Shown here in pieces: positions 1 to 10,834 of a stretch of 64,000 nucleotides of DNA (position 1 is the first letter of the stretch; each line of letters starts with the position of its first letter). Source of the stretch: Porticoccaceae bacterium (GTDB taxonomy: Bacteria; Pseudomonadota; Gammaproteobacteria; Pseudomonadales; Porticoccaceae); contig JABILI010000035.1 in NCBI GenBank assembly GCA_018654575.1, positions 1 to 64,000 of the forward strand, in the 5' to 3' direction. The notes under the pieces are model-generated. The model was not told where the DNA came from and searched no databases. It saw nothing but the letters and a program-made list of their open reading frames with translations. A program made the translations under genes and the position numbers.

Positions 1-87
1 AGTGACTTCAAAGGACTTGTTTTCTGTCCAGAACTTTTGGGCTTCTCGTTCTATCTGAGCTGGGTTATATACTACGTCTGAGGTCAT
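1..87 (-). CDS. leuS: Leucyl-tRNA synthetase, N-terminal fragment (continues beyond left edge)
   Basis: Reverse strand from ATG at 87 reads MTSDVVYNPAQIEREAQKFWTENKSFEVT, the typical LeuS N-terminus; adjacent to the lnt-miaB cluster. Confidence 0.8.
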   Translation of the reverse strand, partial: MTSDVVYNPAQIEREAQKFWTENKSFEVT

Positions 88-151
88 TAATATTCACTGC
101 TTATAAGGATTACGAATTAAGCGTGAATTATAGGCGAATGAGGCCCACTCT

Positions 152-213
152 AACAGTCACATACGATGAATACCCAGAAGAGCATTCATCGTAGTGATTA
201 TAAGACGACTGTT
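152..213. repeat. Nested inverted repeat between the peroxiredoxin gene and leuS
   Basis: Outer arms aacagtc (152-158) / gactgtt (207-213); inner arms tacgatgaat (162-171) / attcatcgta (184-193), perfect 10 bp. Confidence 0.6.
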
Positions 214-221
214 GTTAGGTT

Positions 222-752
222 TTAACTGGCTTGACGGGCAGGTATGCCAAGTTTTTTAAGCCTAGCCGCCATATCCTCTGCTGAGGTTGCGGCCTGAATG
301 TCGCGATCAACAAACAGTACTTTACCGTCTTTACCAATGTAAATGGTATGACGCTTTGGAGCGCCGTAAAAGGCCAGCACATCATAGGCTGTGGCGACTT
401 CTTTAGAGGGATCGCTGAGCAAGGGAAAGTCCGCTTCATTTTCGGCGGCAAATTCTTTGTTAGTTTCTAAGGCATCTACACTCGCCATGAAATAGGTTAC
501 ATCTAACGCTTTAAGCAAATGACCATTCTTTGCAAGGGACTTGCATTCAATGGTACAGCCAGATGTAAAGGCTTTTGGGTACCATGCAATCACAATGGCT
601 TGTTTATTGCGGAATTGCTCCAGCGTGTAGGTGTTGCCATCGGTCGCTTCAAGGATAAAATCTGGCGCCTGATCACCCACCTCAAGTGCAATGGTTGGTA
701 GCGAGATGGATAAACCGATTAAAAGGATGAGTAATGCTTTATTAGCTGTCAT
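222..752 (-). CDS. Peroxiredoxin (AhpC/TSA, Bcp-like) with N-terminal signal peptide
   Basis: VGDQAPDFILEATDG...WYPKAFTSGCTIECKSL; GGAGGT ribosome-binding site upstream of the ATG at 752, so start moved from 776. Confidence 0.85.
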   Translation of the reverse strand: MTANKALLILLIGLSISLPTIALEVGDQAPDFILEATDGNTYTLEQFRNKQAIVIAWYPKAFTSGCTIECKSLAKNGHLLKALDVTYFMASVDALETNKEFAAENEADFPLLSDPSKEVATAYDVLAFYGAPKRHTIYIGKDGKVLFVDRDIQAATSAEDMAARLKKLGIPARQAS

Positions 753-772
753 GTCTTGGGACCTCCATGATC

Positions 773-2260
773 TCAATGTTGTTTTCTTGCCCTAACTAAA
801 ACGATACAAATAAGTAAGGCTATAAAAATTATTGGCCACGATCTGAGTTTAGAAAATATCGTGGCCCCGATTCTGGGTTGCACAATGCCGGATAACGCAG
901 CGATCTTGTGCTGCTCAGCCAATTGGTAGATTCGACCTTTGTGATCAACTAATGCAGAAATACCGTTATTGGTGCCGCGCATTAATGGCTTGGCATTTTC
1001 TAGCGCTCTCATTTGAGCCATCTGCATATGTTGTTTGGGGCCAATAGAGCGCCCAAACCACGTATCGTTGCTCACCGTCATAATAATTGCTGAGTCAATA
1101 CTGTTACGTGCTACTAGGTCTGGATAGACCACTTCATAGCAAATAGCGGCTGAAATAAGGTGGCCATGCACGGAAAACGGATGTTGATTGACCGCTCCAA
1201 GTGCAATTGACGACATGGGTAGATCAAAGAACTTAATGAGCCCACGGAGCATTGATTCAAAGGGCACATATTCGCCAAAAGGCACCAGTCGTGTTTTATT
1301 GTACTGCCCGGTGGATGGACCCATAGCGATCATAGAATTAAAGTAACGACGGGTTTCGTTGTCGTAGATCACTATGCCTGATAGTAAACTCGTGTTCGTC
1401 TTTAGGGCTCTTTTCTGAAGATCCTGCATAAATACGGGAATGCGTTCTGGAATCGTTGGCACGGCCATTTCTGGCCAGATAATTAAATCTTTGTCCCAAT
1501 GACCCTCAGTTTGCGCGCTTAATTGGGTAAGTATTGCAGTCTGTTTTTCCTCAGACCACTTTCCACTTTGTGGAATGTTTGGTTGGATAAGCGTTACTGA
1601 TAAGGGCTTGCCGCTTTCTTCAGTCCATTGATATTGCTGTAAGATATAACCCGCGAAGACAACACACAACATAACTACTGTTGATTGCCGTACGACAGAG
1701 ACTTTAATACGCCCTTGGCAAATCAGTGCTAAAAGTATTCCAGAAAATGCGCTAAGAAAACTTAACCATAGAACTCCGCCTACAGGGGCCCAACCGCTGA
1801 GCCAGGTTCCGGTATGACTATAGCCCGCAAAGAGCCAAGGAAATCCTGTCAAAAACCAGGTTCTTACCCATTCACTAAGAATCCAAATAGAGGGAAGAGC
1901 GAATATCCAGCTAATAGGCGTTTGAGGGATAAGCGCACTCAAAGCAAAGGGAATAGCAAAGATACAGGCTAAAAAAAGACAGAACAAAATTGTTGCTAAT
2001 AGGGCTAGAGGTGCAGCAATAAAACCATACTCATGAATACTGACATAGAGCCAACTGGCGCCTGCAAAAAACAAACCGAAAGCATAGACAGTAGTATTTA
2101 AAAGCGTTTTTTTAATGGTCTTATGTTGCAGGGAGCGGAACAGCAGAGCAATACTGATGAGTACCGCAGGCCAAAGGTTGAAAGGCGCTAAGCCGAGTGG
2201 GAAAATTGCTCCAGCAAAGAGTAGGCCACTGTAATGTTGAAGTTTTTCGGTGCCTCTCAT
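773..2260 (-). CDS. lnt: Apolipoprotein N-acyltransferase
   Basis: Multi-TM N-terminus plus nitrilase-like domain (LIIWPEMAVPT, AAICYEVVYPDL, NDTWFGRSIGPKQH). Confidence 0.95.
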   Translation of the reverse strand: MRGTEKLQHYSGLLFAGAIFPLGLAPFNLWPAVLISIALLFRSLQHKTIKKTLLNTTVYAFGLFFAGASWLYVSIHEYGFIAAPLALLATILFCLFLACIFAIPFALSALIPQTPISWIFALPSIWILSEWVRTWFLTGFPWLFAGYSHTGTWLSGWAPVGGVLWLSFLSAFSGILLALICQGRIKVSVVRQSTVVMLCVVFAGYILQQYQWTEESGKPLSVTLIQPNIPQSGKWSEEKQTAILTQLSAQTEGHWDKDLIIWPEMAVPTIPERIPVFMQDLQKRALKTNTSLLSGIVIYDNETRRYFNSMIAMGPSTGQYNKTRLVPFGEYVPFESMLRGLIKFFDLPMSSIALGAVNQHPFSVHGHLISAAICYEVVYPDLVARNSIDSAIIMTVSNDTWFGRSIGPKQHMQMAQMRALENAKPLMRGTNNGISALVDHKGRIYQLAEQHKIAALSGIVQPRIGATIFSKLRSWPIIFIALLICIVLVRARKQH

Positions 2261-3099
2261 TAGATTTTTTTAGAGACTTGTAGCAAGGTTACCTTACGCT
2301 TATCTGCTGCGATAACCGTGAAATCAAAATTTTCAATGCTAGTTTTTTCAGCTACTTTCGGTAATCGGCCTATGGCGTGCACAACGATTCCACCAACGGT
2401 ATCAAATTCGTCATCTCGCAAACCGACATCAAAATATTCGTTAAAGTCTGCTATTTCAGTAATAGCGTCAACTGAATATAGGTTGTCACCTAGTTTACGA
2501 ATTTGCTCTGGTTCATGCTCGTCGGTCTCATCTTCAATTTCACCGACTATTTCCTCTAAGACATCCTCGATAGTCAGCAGGCCAGATACTCCACCATATT
2601 CGTCTACCACTATTGCCATATGGTAGCGTTGCTCTCGAAATTCTTGTAGCAGAATATTAATGCGCTTACTTTCTGGGATAATATTCGCTGGGCGTAACAG
2701 GCTCTTTAGATCGAAAGAATCTTTGCCTGATAGTACTAAGGGGAGTAATTCTTTGGCCAATAGAATGCCTAGGATATCGTCTGACGACTCTCCAACCACG
2801 GGAAAGCGAGAATGCTGTGATTGAATGACTGTATTCAGAATTTCTTCTAACGATAAGTCTGCTTCAATAAATTTCATCTGCGATCGTGGGATCATAATTT
2901 CCCGCGCCTGCAAATCAGACACTTTGAGAGCACCTTCCATGATTTGGAGTGCACCAGCGTCAATAATGGATTCATTTTCTGCACTTCGAAGCATATCCGC
3001 AACTTCATCACTGCTGGTCGGGTTGGCGGAAAATGCTCGAACTATTCTTTTTAAAAAAGAGGGCTCGGTAGAATTTGGGTTAGACGATTCATCGTTCAT
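2260..3099 (-). CDS. corC: CorC/HlyC family CBS-domain transporter accessory protein
   Basis: CBS pair with REIMIPRSQM and VVDEYGGVSGLLTIEDVLEEIVGEI; operon context. Confidence 0.93.
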   Translation of the reverse strand: MNDESSNPNSTEPSFLKRIVRAFSANPTSSDEVADMLRSAENESIIDAGALQIMEGALKVSDLQAREIMIPRSQMKFIEADLSLEEILNTVIQSQHSRFPVVGESSDDILGILLAKELLPLVLSGKDSFDLKSLLRPANIIPESKRINILLQEFREQRYHMAIVVDEYGGVSGLLTIEDVLEEIVGEIEDETDEHEPEQIRKLGDNLYSVDAITEIADFNEYFDVGLRDDEFDTVGGIVVHAIGRLPKVAEKTSIENFDFTVIAADKRKVTLLQVSKKI

Positions 3100-3106
3100 G
3101 GTTATC

Positions 3107-3589
3107 TCAGTGGCACTCGCTAGGCTGTCTATCGCTTGGGGGCTCTAGGTAAGGCGCTGGAAAATCCAGACTAAGTAAAATTTCAGTTTCCAGGCTTTCC
3201 ATGATCTCCGAATCTTTCTCATCACTGTGATCATACCCTAGCAAATGCAGAACACCATGAATAATCATGTGTGCCCAATGCGCGTTGATTGATTTATGTT
3301 GTTGAGTGGCCTCTCGCGCTACAACGGGAGCGCAAATCACAAGGTCACCCAGTATCGGCAGAGGTTCTGACACAACAGCGTCAAAGGGGAATGAAAGAAC
3401 ATTTGTAGGGCCTGTTTTCTCACGATATCGGTGATTTAGTTGAGCGCTTTCTTGCTCATCTACAATTCGTATGCTGAGCTCTAAGTTATCTTCTGCTCTC
3501 ACTGCTGTAGTAACCCAATGGTGAATGCTCTCGTCGTCTGGAGATTCCTCTGAAGTACAAGCCCTTTGAATGTGGATGGAAATAGTCAT
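3107..3589 (-). CDS. ybeY: Endoribonuclease / rRNA maturation factor YbeY
   Basis: Metal-binding motif HMIIHGVLHLLGYDH; between corC and phoH. Confidence 0.95.
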   Translation of the reverse strand: MTISIHIQRACTSEESPDDESIHHWVTTAVRAEDNLELSIRIVDEQESAQLNHRYREKTGPTNVLSFPFDAVVSEPLPILGDLVICAPVVAREATQQHKSINAHWAHMIIHGVLHLLGYDHSDEKDSEIMESLETEILLSLDFPAPYLEPPSDRQPSECH

Positions 3590-3600
3590 GGATTAGAGTG

Positions 3601-4605
3601 CTAAGACTCTTTTTCATGAGCATCGTAGGCATCTACAATACTTTGAACAATCGGGTGCCGAACAACATCTCGAGACTCAAAATGAGTAAAGCTGATATCT
3701 TCAACAGATTCTAAAACACTACAAGCATGCACCAACCCTGAGTTAACACCACGAGGAAGATCTATCTGTGACATGTCGCCTGTAATGACGGCCGTGGAGC
3801 CAAATCCAACCCTGGTGAGAAACATTTTCATTTGCTCACGAGTAGTATTTTGACTTTCATCGAGAATGATATAGGCACCACTTAAAGTGCGGCCACGCAT
3901 ATACGCAAGAGGCGCTATCTCAATAACATTGCGCTCCTGAAGTTTGGCGACGGTTTCAAACCCGAGCATCTCGTGCAAAGCGTCATAAAGGGGGCGCAGA
4001 TAGGGGTCAACTTTTTGTGCTAGATCGCCAGGCAAGAATCCTAATCTCTCGCCGGCCTCAACGGCAGGGCGAACCAATAGAATGCGCTCCACCTCATCTC
4101 TTAATAAGGCTTCTACTGCGCAGGCGACAGCGAGGTAGGTTTTCCCTGTTCCGGCAGGGCCTATACCGAAATTAATGTCATGAGTTTGCATGGCCCGCAC
4201 ATAGCGCTGTTGATTTAGCCCGCGGGGCTTAATATTGCCTTTCTTGGTGCGAATAACTGAAAAGTTCTCGATATCACTGGGGGCAGGGATGGTGTTAGCC
4301 GATCGATCCATAGGCTTTCTTCTCTCATATTGTCGCAGGTGTAGATGTACCTCTTCGGGAGATACATCGTCGGAGTGAGCGGAGTGTTGATAAAGATTAT
4401 AGATAACATCTGCAGCGTGCTGAGCAGGTTCAGTTTCGCCGTAGATAGCGAAGAAGTTATCGCGTGAACGTATTTCTACCTTTAACCGTTGTTCAATTAG
4501 GCGCAAATTATCATCAAATTGTCCGCAGAGTGAGGCAAGACGGTGAGCTTCATTCGGCTCAAGGGTGATGTTAAGGGCAGCAAGATGGCTTTCCAGTTGT
4601 TTCAA
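3601..4605 (-). CDS. phoH (ybeZ): PhoH-like ATPase
   Basis: GPAGTGKTYLAVACAVEAL, RPAVEAGERLGFLPGDL, IILDESQNTT. Confidence 0.95.
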   Translation of the reverse strand: MKQLESHLAALNITLEPNEAHRLASLCGQFDDNLRLIEQRLKVEIRSRDNFFAIYGETEPAQHAADVIYNLYQHSAHSDDVSPEEVHLHLRQYERRKPMDRSANTIPAPSDIENFSVIRTKKGNIKPRGLNQQRYVRAMQTHDINFGIGPAGTGKTYLAVACAVEALLRDEVERILLVRPAVEAGERLGFLPGDLAQKVDPYLRPLYDALHEMLGFETVAKLQERNVIEIAPLAYMRGRTLSGAYIILDESQNTTREQMKMFLTRVGFGSTAVITGDMSQIDLPRGVNSGLVHACSVLESVEDISFTHFESRDVVRHPIVQSIVDAYDAHEKES

Positions 4606-4754
4606 TGCGTGTTTAAAAACCTCTACAGTTGATTTATACGCCTAGCATAGCTCGATCTTGAGAGAAGGGTAAACTCTTTTTGTCACAGAGTTATTACAAA
4701 AATCCCCTTTTTTTAATACCAAGGCCTAAAAAGAAGTCATTAGCCATGAAAACT

Positions 4755-6092
4755 TCAGGCTAGCATTCCTCGAAGAGAGTTTGGCAGAGCTTCTGTAATA
4801 ATTACATCGGTAAATTCACCGATAAGACTGTGGTCGCTGGCACTGAAATTAACCACTCGATTATTTTCAGTGCGGCCCTGTAATTCCCCCGGGTCTTTTC
4901 GAGAAATACCAGTGACTAAAAGACGCTGTGTGCTGCCAACCATTCGTCGGCTAATTTCACTAGCGTTTTGCAGGATACGAGCTTGTAGAATTTTTAGGCG
5001 CTGTTTTTTTACCTCATCACTTACATTATCTGCCAGGTCTGCTGCGGGGGTGCCTGGCCGAGCACTATAAATAAAACTAAAGGAGGTATCGAAACCAATG
5101 TGCTCGATAAGTTTCATTGTAGCGGCAAAATCATCCTCGGTTTCGTTTGGAAAGCCAATAATGAAATCGGAAGAAATGCTAATGTCGGGTCGTAATTCTC
5201 GCAGGCGACGAATTTTTGATTTGTACTCAATAGCGGTGTGTCCGCGCTTCATTGCCATTAGAATTCGATCAGAACCACTTTGTACAGGCAGGTGCAAGTG
5301 ACTTACTAGCTCTGGAACCCTGCTATAAACAGCGATAAGCGCGTCAGAAAATTCTACAGGGTGAGAAGTGGTATAGCGAATACGATCGATACCATTAATG
5401 CTGGCCACAAATGGTATCAATTCGGCGAAGTCGCATATTGATCCGTCCGGCATGTCGCCACGATAAGAGTTCACATTCTGACCCAGCAGATTAACTTCGC
5501 GAACGCCTTGTTCGGCTAGAGAGCTTATCTCAGCGAGGACATCAGCAATTGGGCGGCTTACCTCTTCTCCTCGGGTATAAGGAACCACGCAAAAAGTACA
5601 ATATTTAGAGCAACCCTCCATGATTGAGACAAACGCGCTGACGCCGTCTGCTTCTGGGGTTGGCAGGCGATCGAACTTTTCGATCTCTGGAAAACTGATA
5701 TCGACAATCACCACACCATCAGTTTTTTTAGACTCCATCATCTCTGGCAATCGATGTAGAGTTTGAGGACCAAAAATCAGATCAACAAATGGGGCCCGCT
5801 TGGAAATCGCTTCACCTTCTTGGCTAGCAACACAGCCCCCAACACCAATAATTAAATCAGGCTTAGCCTCTTTTAGATGCTTCCAGCGACCTAGTTGATG
5901 AAAGACTTTTTCTTGCGCTTTTTCGCGAATTGAGCAGGTGTTGAGCAATATTACATCTGCATCTTTTGCGTTATCCGTGGCGACCATCTGATGACTTTCA
6001 CCAAGTAAATCTCGCATACGAGAGGAGTCATACTCATTCATTTGACAGCCATGAGTGACGATATGAAGTTTCTTAATGGGTTTTTCCTGCAT
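4755..6092 (-). CDS. miaB: tRNA-2-methylthio-N6-dimethylallyladenosine synthase
   Basis: [27 protein letters not shown] radical SAM cluster, TRAM-like C-terminus. Confidence 0.97.
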   Translation of the reverse strand: MQEKPIKKLHIVTHGCQMNEYDSSRMRDLLGESHQMVATDNAKDADVILLNTCSIREKAQEKVFHQLGRWKHLKEAKPDLIIGVGGCVASQEGEAISKRAPFVDLIFGPQTLHRLPEMMESKKTDGVVIVDISFPEIEKFDRLPTPEADGVSAFVSIMEGCSKYCTFCVVPYTRGEEVSRPIADVLAEISSLAEQGVREVNLLGQNVNSYRGDMPDGSICDFAELIPFVASINGIDRIRYTTSHPVEFSDALIAVYSRVPELVSHLHLPVQSGSDRILMAMKRGHTAIEYKSKIRRLRELRPDISISSDFIIGFPNETEDDFAATMKLIEHIGFDTSFSFIYSARPGTPAADLADNVSDEVKKQRLKILQARILQNASEISRRMVGSTQRLLVTGISRKDPGELQGRTENNRVVNFSASDHSLIGEFTDVIITEALPNSLRGMLA

Positions 6093-6226
6093 GCTCTACA
6101 CATTTCTTTTCAAATAGGGGCGCATTATAGCCTTGGCACCCCAATCCGCAACATTTTGCAGTGTGATTAAACCGGCGTGTGGTATTATTCTCTTCTTTAA
6201 TTCTATACCAATCACAGTGGCATCTT

Positions 6227-6562
6227 ATGGCTAGCGAACCCATTTATCGGATTACTTTTCACAATCAAGGGCATGTGTATGAAATCTATGCACGACATGT
6301 TTTTCAAAGTGACCTTTGGGGCTTTCTTGAAGTTGAAGAGTTTATATTTGGCGAGCGTTCGCAGATGATAGTGGATCCTGCTGAAGAGAAGTTAAAAAAT
6401 GAATTTTCTGGAATAAAGCGCAGCTTTATTCCTATGCAATCTATTGTTCGTATCGATGAGGTTGAAAAGGAAGGAACAGGAAAAATTACCGAAGCAAGTG
6501 GTGGTAATGTTAGTTCATTTCCATTTCCACCTATGGTTAAAGCAAAACCTTCAGCGGATTAG
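6227..6562 (+). CDS. DUF1820 family protein
   Basis: MASEPIYRITFHNQGHVYEIYARHVFQSDLWGFLEVEEFIFGE...; start moved to 6227 from 6179. Confidence 0.75.
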   Translation: MASEPIYRITFHNQGHVYEIYARHVFQSDLWGFLEVEEFIFGERSQMIVDPAEEKLKNEFSGIKRSFIPMQSIVRIDEVEKEGTGKITEASGGNVSSFPFPPMVKAKPSAD

Positions 6563-6663
6563 AATCTGCGCACTTTAACGCGCTTGTTAATACTGTTTTG
6601 ATTTTCCATGTAGACTACGATTTGATTAATATTGTGATAACAAGACTTTAGCGAGTATTCACG

Positions 6664-8127
6664 ATGTCAGAGACGACTATTAAATTATTACCCTTTGAGT
6701 TCGCTCGAAGTAACGGCCTGTTACTGCGGGAGTCAGAAGGTGACCTAATATTGTCGCCCCAAGCTAATCAGTGGGCTATCTCAGAAGTTATTCGAGCCAA
6801 CAACGATTTTTCTGCCGTTACCCGCCTTGATAGTGAGTCTTTCGAGAAAATGTTGGCATCGATCTATAGTGGCCGGAAAAATTCCTCAGAATCGGTGATG
6901 GAAGATATTAAAGGTTTTGTCGACATGGAGTCTGCAGCGGCAGAATTGGAAGATACTGGCGACCTTTTAGATTCTGAAGATGACGCGCCGATTATTCGTC
7001 TTCTTAATGCGATTTTGGCGGAATCTTTAAAAGAAAAGGCCTCTGATATTCATATTGAGCCCTACGAGAAGGAATCCTTGGTGCGGTTTCGTCTCGATGG
7101 CGTACTCAGCACAGTGCTAAAGCCCTCAGTGCAGATTACGCCTCTTCTAATTTCCCGGATTAAAGTAATGTCGAAACTTGATATTGCAGAGAAAAGATTA
7201 CCCCAAGACGGCCGCATGAGCGTCAAACTTGGAGGGCGTAGTATTGATTTGCGTATTTCCACTATGCCGTCAAGTCATGGTGAAAGAGTGGTAATGCGTC
7301 TTTTGGATAAAGATGCGGGTAAGCTACAGGTGGATGATCTGGGCATGCCTAAGGGCACCTCTGAGCAACTCGATGATTTAATTCGTCGTCCCCACGGCAT
7401 TATTTTGGTCACGGGCCCAACAGGGTCAGGTAAAACCACAACCCTCTATGCTGCGTTACAGCAAATGGATCGACAAGGTCGCAATATCATGACCGTTGAG
7501 GATCCGGTGGAATATGATTTGCCAGGTATTAGTCAAACCCAAATAAATTTACGCGCTGGAATGACTTTTGCGCGCGGTTTAAAAGCCATTTTACGTCAGG
7601 ATCCAGATGTCATCTTGATCGGTGAGATTCGTGATGGAGAAACGGCTGAAATTGCTACTCAGTCAAGCTTAACCGGCCACCTAGTATTATCCACACTACA
7701 TACGAATACAGCGGCCGGCGCCATTACTCGCCTGCAGGATCTCGGTGTCGATAGCTTTTTACTGGCATCTACCATCAGAGGTATTCTTTCCCAACGGCTG
7801 CTGCGCAGGCTTTGCCTCAATTGTCGTAAGCCAGTTGAGCCTAATGAATTTAATCGAGAGTTATTACGTTTAGAGGTTGGCAAGACTATTTATGAAGCGG
7901 GCGGTTGCCCTAAATGCAACAGTACCGGTTATGCGGGTCGGCAAGCTTTGTTTGAATTAGTCACGGTGGATGCTCCACTGCAGACGCTAATTCATGAAAA
8001 TGCGGGAGAAATTGAGCTAGAGACTTCGATTCGCCGGCAAGTGCCTAGTATCCGACAAGCGGGACTAAAATTGGTTTGTGACGGAGTCACTACAATCGAA
8101 GAAGTTCTTCGTGTCACCAGTGTGTAA
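6664..8127 (+). CDS. gspE: Type II secretion ATPase GspE
   Basis: GPTGSGKTTTLYAAL Walker A, IGEIRDGETAEIATQSSLTGHLV, tetracysteine motif. Confidence 0.97.
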   Translation: MSETTIKLLPFEFARSNGLLLRESEGDLILSPQANQWAISEVIRANNDFSAVTRLDSESFEKMLASIYSGRKNSSESVMEDIKGFVDMESAAAELEDTGDLLDSEDDAPIIRLLNAILAESLKEKASDIHIEPYEKESLVRFRLDGVLSTVLKPSVQITPLLISRIKVMSKLDIAEKRLPQDGRMSVKLGGRSIDLRISTMPSSHGERVVMRLLDKDAGKLQVDDLGMPKGTSEQLDDLIRRPHGIILVTGPTGSGKTTTLYAALQQMDRQGRNIMTVEDPVEYDLPGISQTQINLRAGMTFARGLKAILRQDPDVILIGEIRDGETAEIATQSSLTGHLVLSTLHTNTAAGAITRLQDLGVDSFLLASTIRGILSQRLLRRLCLNCRKPVEPNEFNRELLRLEVGKTIYEAGGCPKCNSTGYAGRQALFELVTVDAPLQTLIHENAGEIELETSIRRQVPSIRQAGLKLVCDGVTTIEEVLRVTSV

Positions 8128-8133
8128 CTGACG

Positions 8134-9345
8134 ATGCCTGCTTTTAATTACTCGGCTTACAATACAGACGGAAAACTTGTTGATGGTGTTATCGCGGCCG
8201 ATTCTGAACGTCAAGCGAGACGTCTATTAAAAGACAAAAAACTATTGCCATCGACTCTCTCAGAGGTAAATCAGGCTAGCAAGAAAAAAGGTTATCGCAT
8301 TGGGCGCCAGGCCAAGGTTGATAATTTTGATCTTTCACTGTTGCTTCACCAGCAGGCTATTTTGATTCAGTCTGGATTGCCCCTTGAAGAATCTTTGCGC
8401 ATGACCATTGAGCAAGCTGAGACAGATAAGCAGCGGCGTATGGTGGAAAGTTGGCGTAGCGAGATTACTGAAGGGCGCAGTTTTTCTGAAGCCCTGCGAC
8501 GTTCACCCTATAAAATCCCTGATAGTGTTATTGCAGGTGTCGGTGTGGGTGAAGAGAGTGGGCATCTGCACAAGATCCTATTGCGTCTCGCCGAAGAACT
8601 TGAAACCAGTGCCGAAAACCGTAAAACCATCACGCGTGCACTTGTCTATCCCATGACATTGATTAGTGTTTCGATCATTATGATTTCAATGATGATGGTT
8701 TGGGTGGTGCCAAAGATTACAGCGGTATTCGCTAGTTCAAATCGTGAGTTACCGTTGATTACCAAAGTGGTGGTTAGTTTAAGCGGCTTTACTCAGGACT
8801 ATGGCCTTTATGTTTTGGGGTTAACCATTCTTAGTGTTCTAAGTTTCCGCCAAGCTATGCAGAATGCAGCGCGCAAACAGCGGTGGCATGCTTTTATATT
8901 GACCTTACCAGGTGTGGGTCGATGGGTGCGTATGGCTGACATTTCAGACTGGGCTCGCAGTTTAGGCGTGCTTCTAAATAGCGGCGTTCCCGCATTGGCA
9001 GCGCTAAACATATCCTCTGCTGTCGTCAGCAACCTTTCGATGCAAAGCAAATTTAAAAAGGTTACTGAGGCCATGCGTCAGGGCTCAAGCTTACATAAGG
9101 CACTGGAAGATAATCTAGATGGTAGTGGATTTTTAGTTCATATGGTAGGCAGTGGCGAAGCATCTAGTGAGTTGGATAAAATGCTACTGCGAGTGGCTGA
9201 GTATTATTCAGTGAGGTTAAATAACACAGTTGAAGTGTTCTTAAAGTTACTTAATCCAATCTTAATTATTCTCATGGGTGCGATGATCTTAGGTATTGTG
9301 GCGGCGATTATGTTACCCATTATGGACATGAACAATGCGATTTAA
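8134..9345 (+). CDS. gspF: Type II secretion inner-membrane protein GspF
   Basis: GspF-domain protein with YSAYNTDGKLVDGVIAADSERQARRLL N-terminus. Confidence 0.95.
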   Translation: MPAFNYSAYNTDGKLVDGVIAADSERQARRLLKDKKLLPSTLSEVNQASKKKGYRIGRQAKVDNFDLSLLLHQQAILIQSGLPLEESLRMTIEQAETDKQRRMVESWRSEITEGRSFSEALRRSPYKIPDSVIAGVGVGEESGHLHKILLRLAEELETSAENRKTITRALVYPMTLISVSIIMISMMMVWVVPKITAVFASSNRELPLITKVVVSLSGFTQDYGLYVLGLTILSVLSFRQAMQNAARKQRWHAFILTLPGVGRWVRMADISDWARSLGVLLNSGVPALAALNISSAVVSNLSMQSKFKKVTEAMRQGSSLHKALEDNLDGSGFLVHMVGSGEASSELDKMLLRVAEYYSVRLNNTVEVFLKLLNPILIILMGAMILGIVAAIMLPIMDMNNAI

Positions 9346-9377
9346 CTATTTATCTAATACCATTGAATCAAATATAA

Positions 9378-9836
9378 ATGGAGTTAAAAGGGGAGTTCAA
9401 TAAAATGAAGTCAAATAAAAAACAGCGCGGGTTTACTCTGATTGAAGTAATGATCGTTGTAACCATTATGGCGTTGATGATTGCTGCAATTGCGCCGAAT
9501 TTATTTAGAAATGTTGTAAAAGCGGAGGCTATACGGATCGCTTCAGATATTCGTCAAGTTGAGAGTGCTTTAAAATACTATCGATTAGATAACTATCGCT
9601 ATCCTTCACAGCCTCAAGGTTTAGAGGCCTTAGTGTCAGCACCTTCAGGATCAGGAGCAGCTCAGTGGAACGGGCCTTATTTAGACAAGTTACCCTCAGA
9701 TCCTTATGGCGTTCAATACCAATACTTAAATCCAGGCACTCACGGTAAGCAGGTTGAGGTGTTTACTTTGGGCCTAGATAATGTCCAAGGTGGAGAGGGT
9801 TCAGATAAAGATTGGGGTAATTGGAATCTTGATTGA
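9378..9836 (+). CDS. gspG: Type II secretion major pseudopilin GspG
   Basis: Prepilin motif RGFTLIEVMIVVTIMA; GspG C-terminal core. Confidence 0.95.
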   Translation: MELKGEFNKMKSNKKQRGFTLIEVMIVVTIMALMIAAIAPNLFRNVVKAEAIRIASDIRQVESALKYYRLDNYRYPSQPQGLEALVSAPSGSGAAQWNGPYLDKLPSDPYGVQYQYLNPGTHGKQVEVFTLGLDNVQGGEGSDKDWGNWNLD

Positions 9837-9878
9837 ATCTTTTGTTGATCAGATAACTCAAGTGCTTAAGTAGGCTTT

Positions 9879-10448
9879 ATGAGGCGTGCTCAGGGTTTTA
9901 CCCTCATTGAATTACTCATTGTCGTTGCCATCATTGTGATTTTATCTGCCATTAGTGGGTTGGCGATCAATCAAGCCTTCGATCGGCGCTATTCAGCTGA
10001 GGCAGATAAATTACTTATTTGGCTACAACAATTATCAGAGCGCTCCTCACTTGAGAGTGCCGCCTATGGCATTGTTACTAACACCGATAATGAGAATCGA
10101 GAGGCTACTGAACTTGTCGCCGTGGTCTACTTTAAAAACCGCTGGATCGCAGTGACTTCACCGAAGCCTTTTGTGCTGGGAGAGGAGTCCATTATTGGCT
10201 GGGATGTGGAGGAGCTGGGAGAAGAGTTACTACCTCAAAGTCGACCCCGGGCTCTGGGTGTAATTGATCAAGATGAGGTTAAACCAGCAGAGAAAGAATT
10301 CTTGTTGCCAGAAATGGCATTCTTGCCCGATGGCTATGTCGAGCCTCAAGGGGTCATTCAGTTGTCTTTTGATTCTTCTACATTAATCTTTTCTTTTGTC
10401 TGGGATGATGAGACCTCAAAGATGATATTGGAAGCGAATACCTTATGA
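9879..10448 (+). CDS. gspH: Type II secretion minor pseudopilin GspH
   Basis: QGFTLIELLIVVAIIVIL prepilin motif, operon position. Confidence 0.85.
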   Translation: MRRAQGFTLIELLIVVAIIVILSAISGLAINQAFDRRYSAEADKLLIWLQQLSERSSLESAAYGIVTNTDNENREATELVAVVYFKNRWIAVTSPKPFVLGEESIIGWDVEELGEELLPQSRPRALGVIDQDEVKPAEKEFLLPEMAFLPDGYVEPQGVIQLSFDSSTLIFSFVWDDETSKMILEANTL

Positions 10449-10834
10449 AATACTCGACTAAGAAGAAAGGTTTCACTCTCATTGAGGTGATGGTTGCTCT
10501 TTTTATACTGAGCCTAGTGTTAGGCAGTGCCGTTCAAATGGTGCATCAGTATAGCGATGAGCGGCTGCGTATTAGAGAGCGCTTTTTCGCTAATCAGGTG
10601 GCTTGGAATCATCTTTTGGAGCGTTACCAGCATTCTCAGAAGTGGACAGCCAGCGCAGGCCTTTCAAACTTAAAGAACAAAGGTGTGGACAAGCAAGCTG
10701 GCCAGGACTGGCGTTGGGAGATGAAAGTTGAGAAGGCTATGGGACAAGACTTGTATCGCTATCAAGCCCAGTCTGCTTCAGTTACTAGTGAAAATTACCA
10801 GGCCACCTTGGCTATTTATCTGGTTGAAAATTAG
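10445..10834 (+). CDS. gspI: Type II secretion minor pseudopilin GspI
   Basis: KGFTLIEVMVALFIL, operon position. Confidence 0.9.
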   Translation: MKYSTKKKGFTLIEVMVALFILSLVLGSAVQMVHQYSDERLRIRERFFANQVAWNHLLERYQHSQKWTASAGLSNLKNKGVDKQAGQDWRWEMKVEKAMGQDLYRYQAQSASVTSENYQATLAIYLVEN

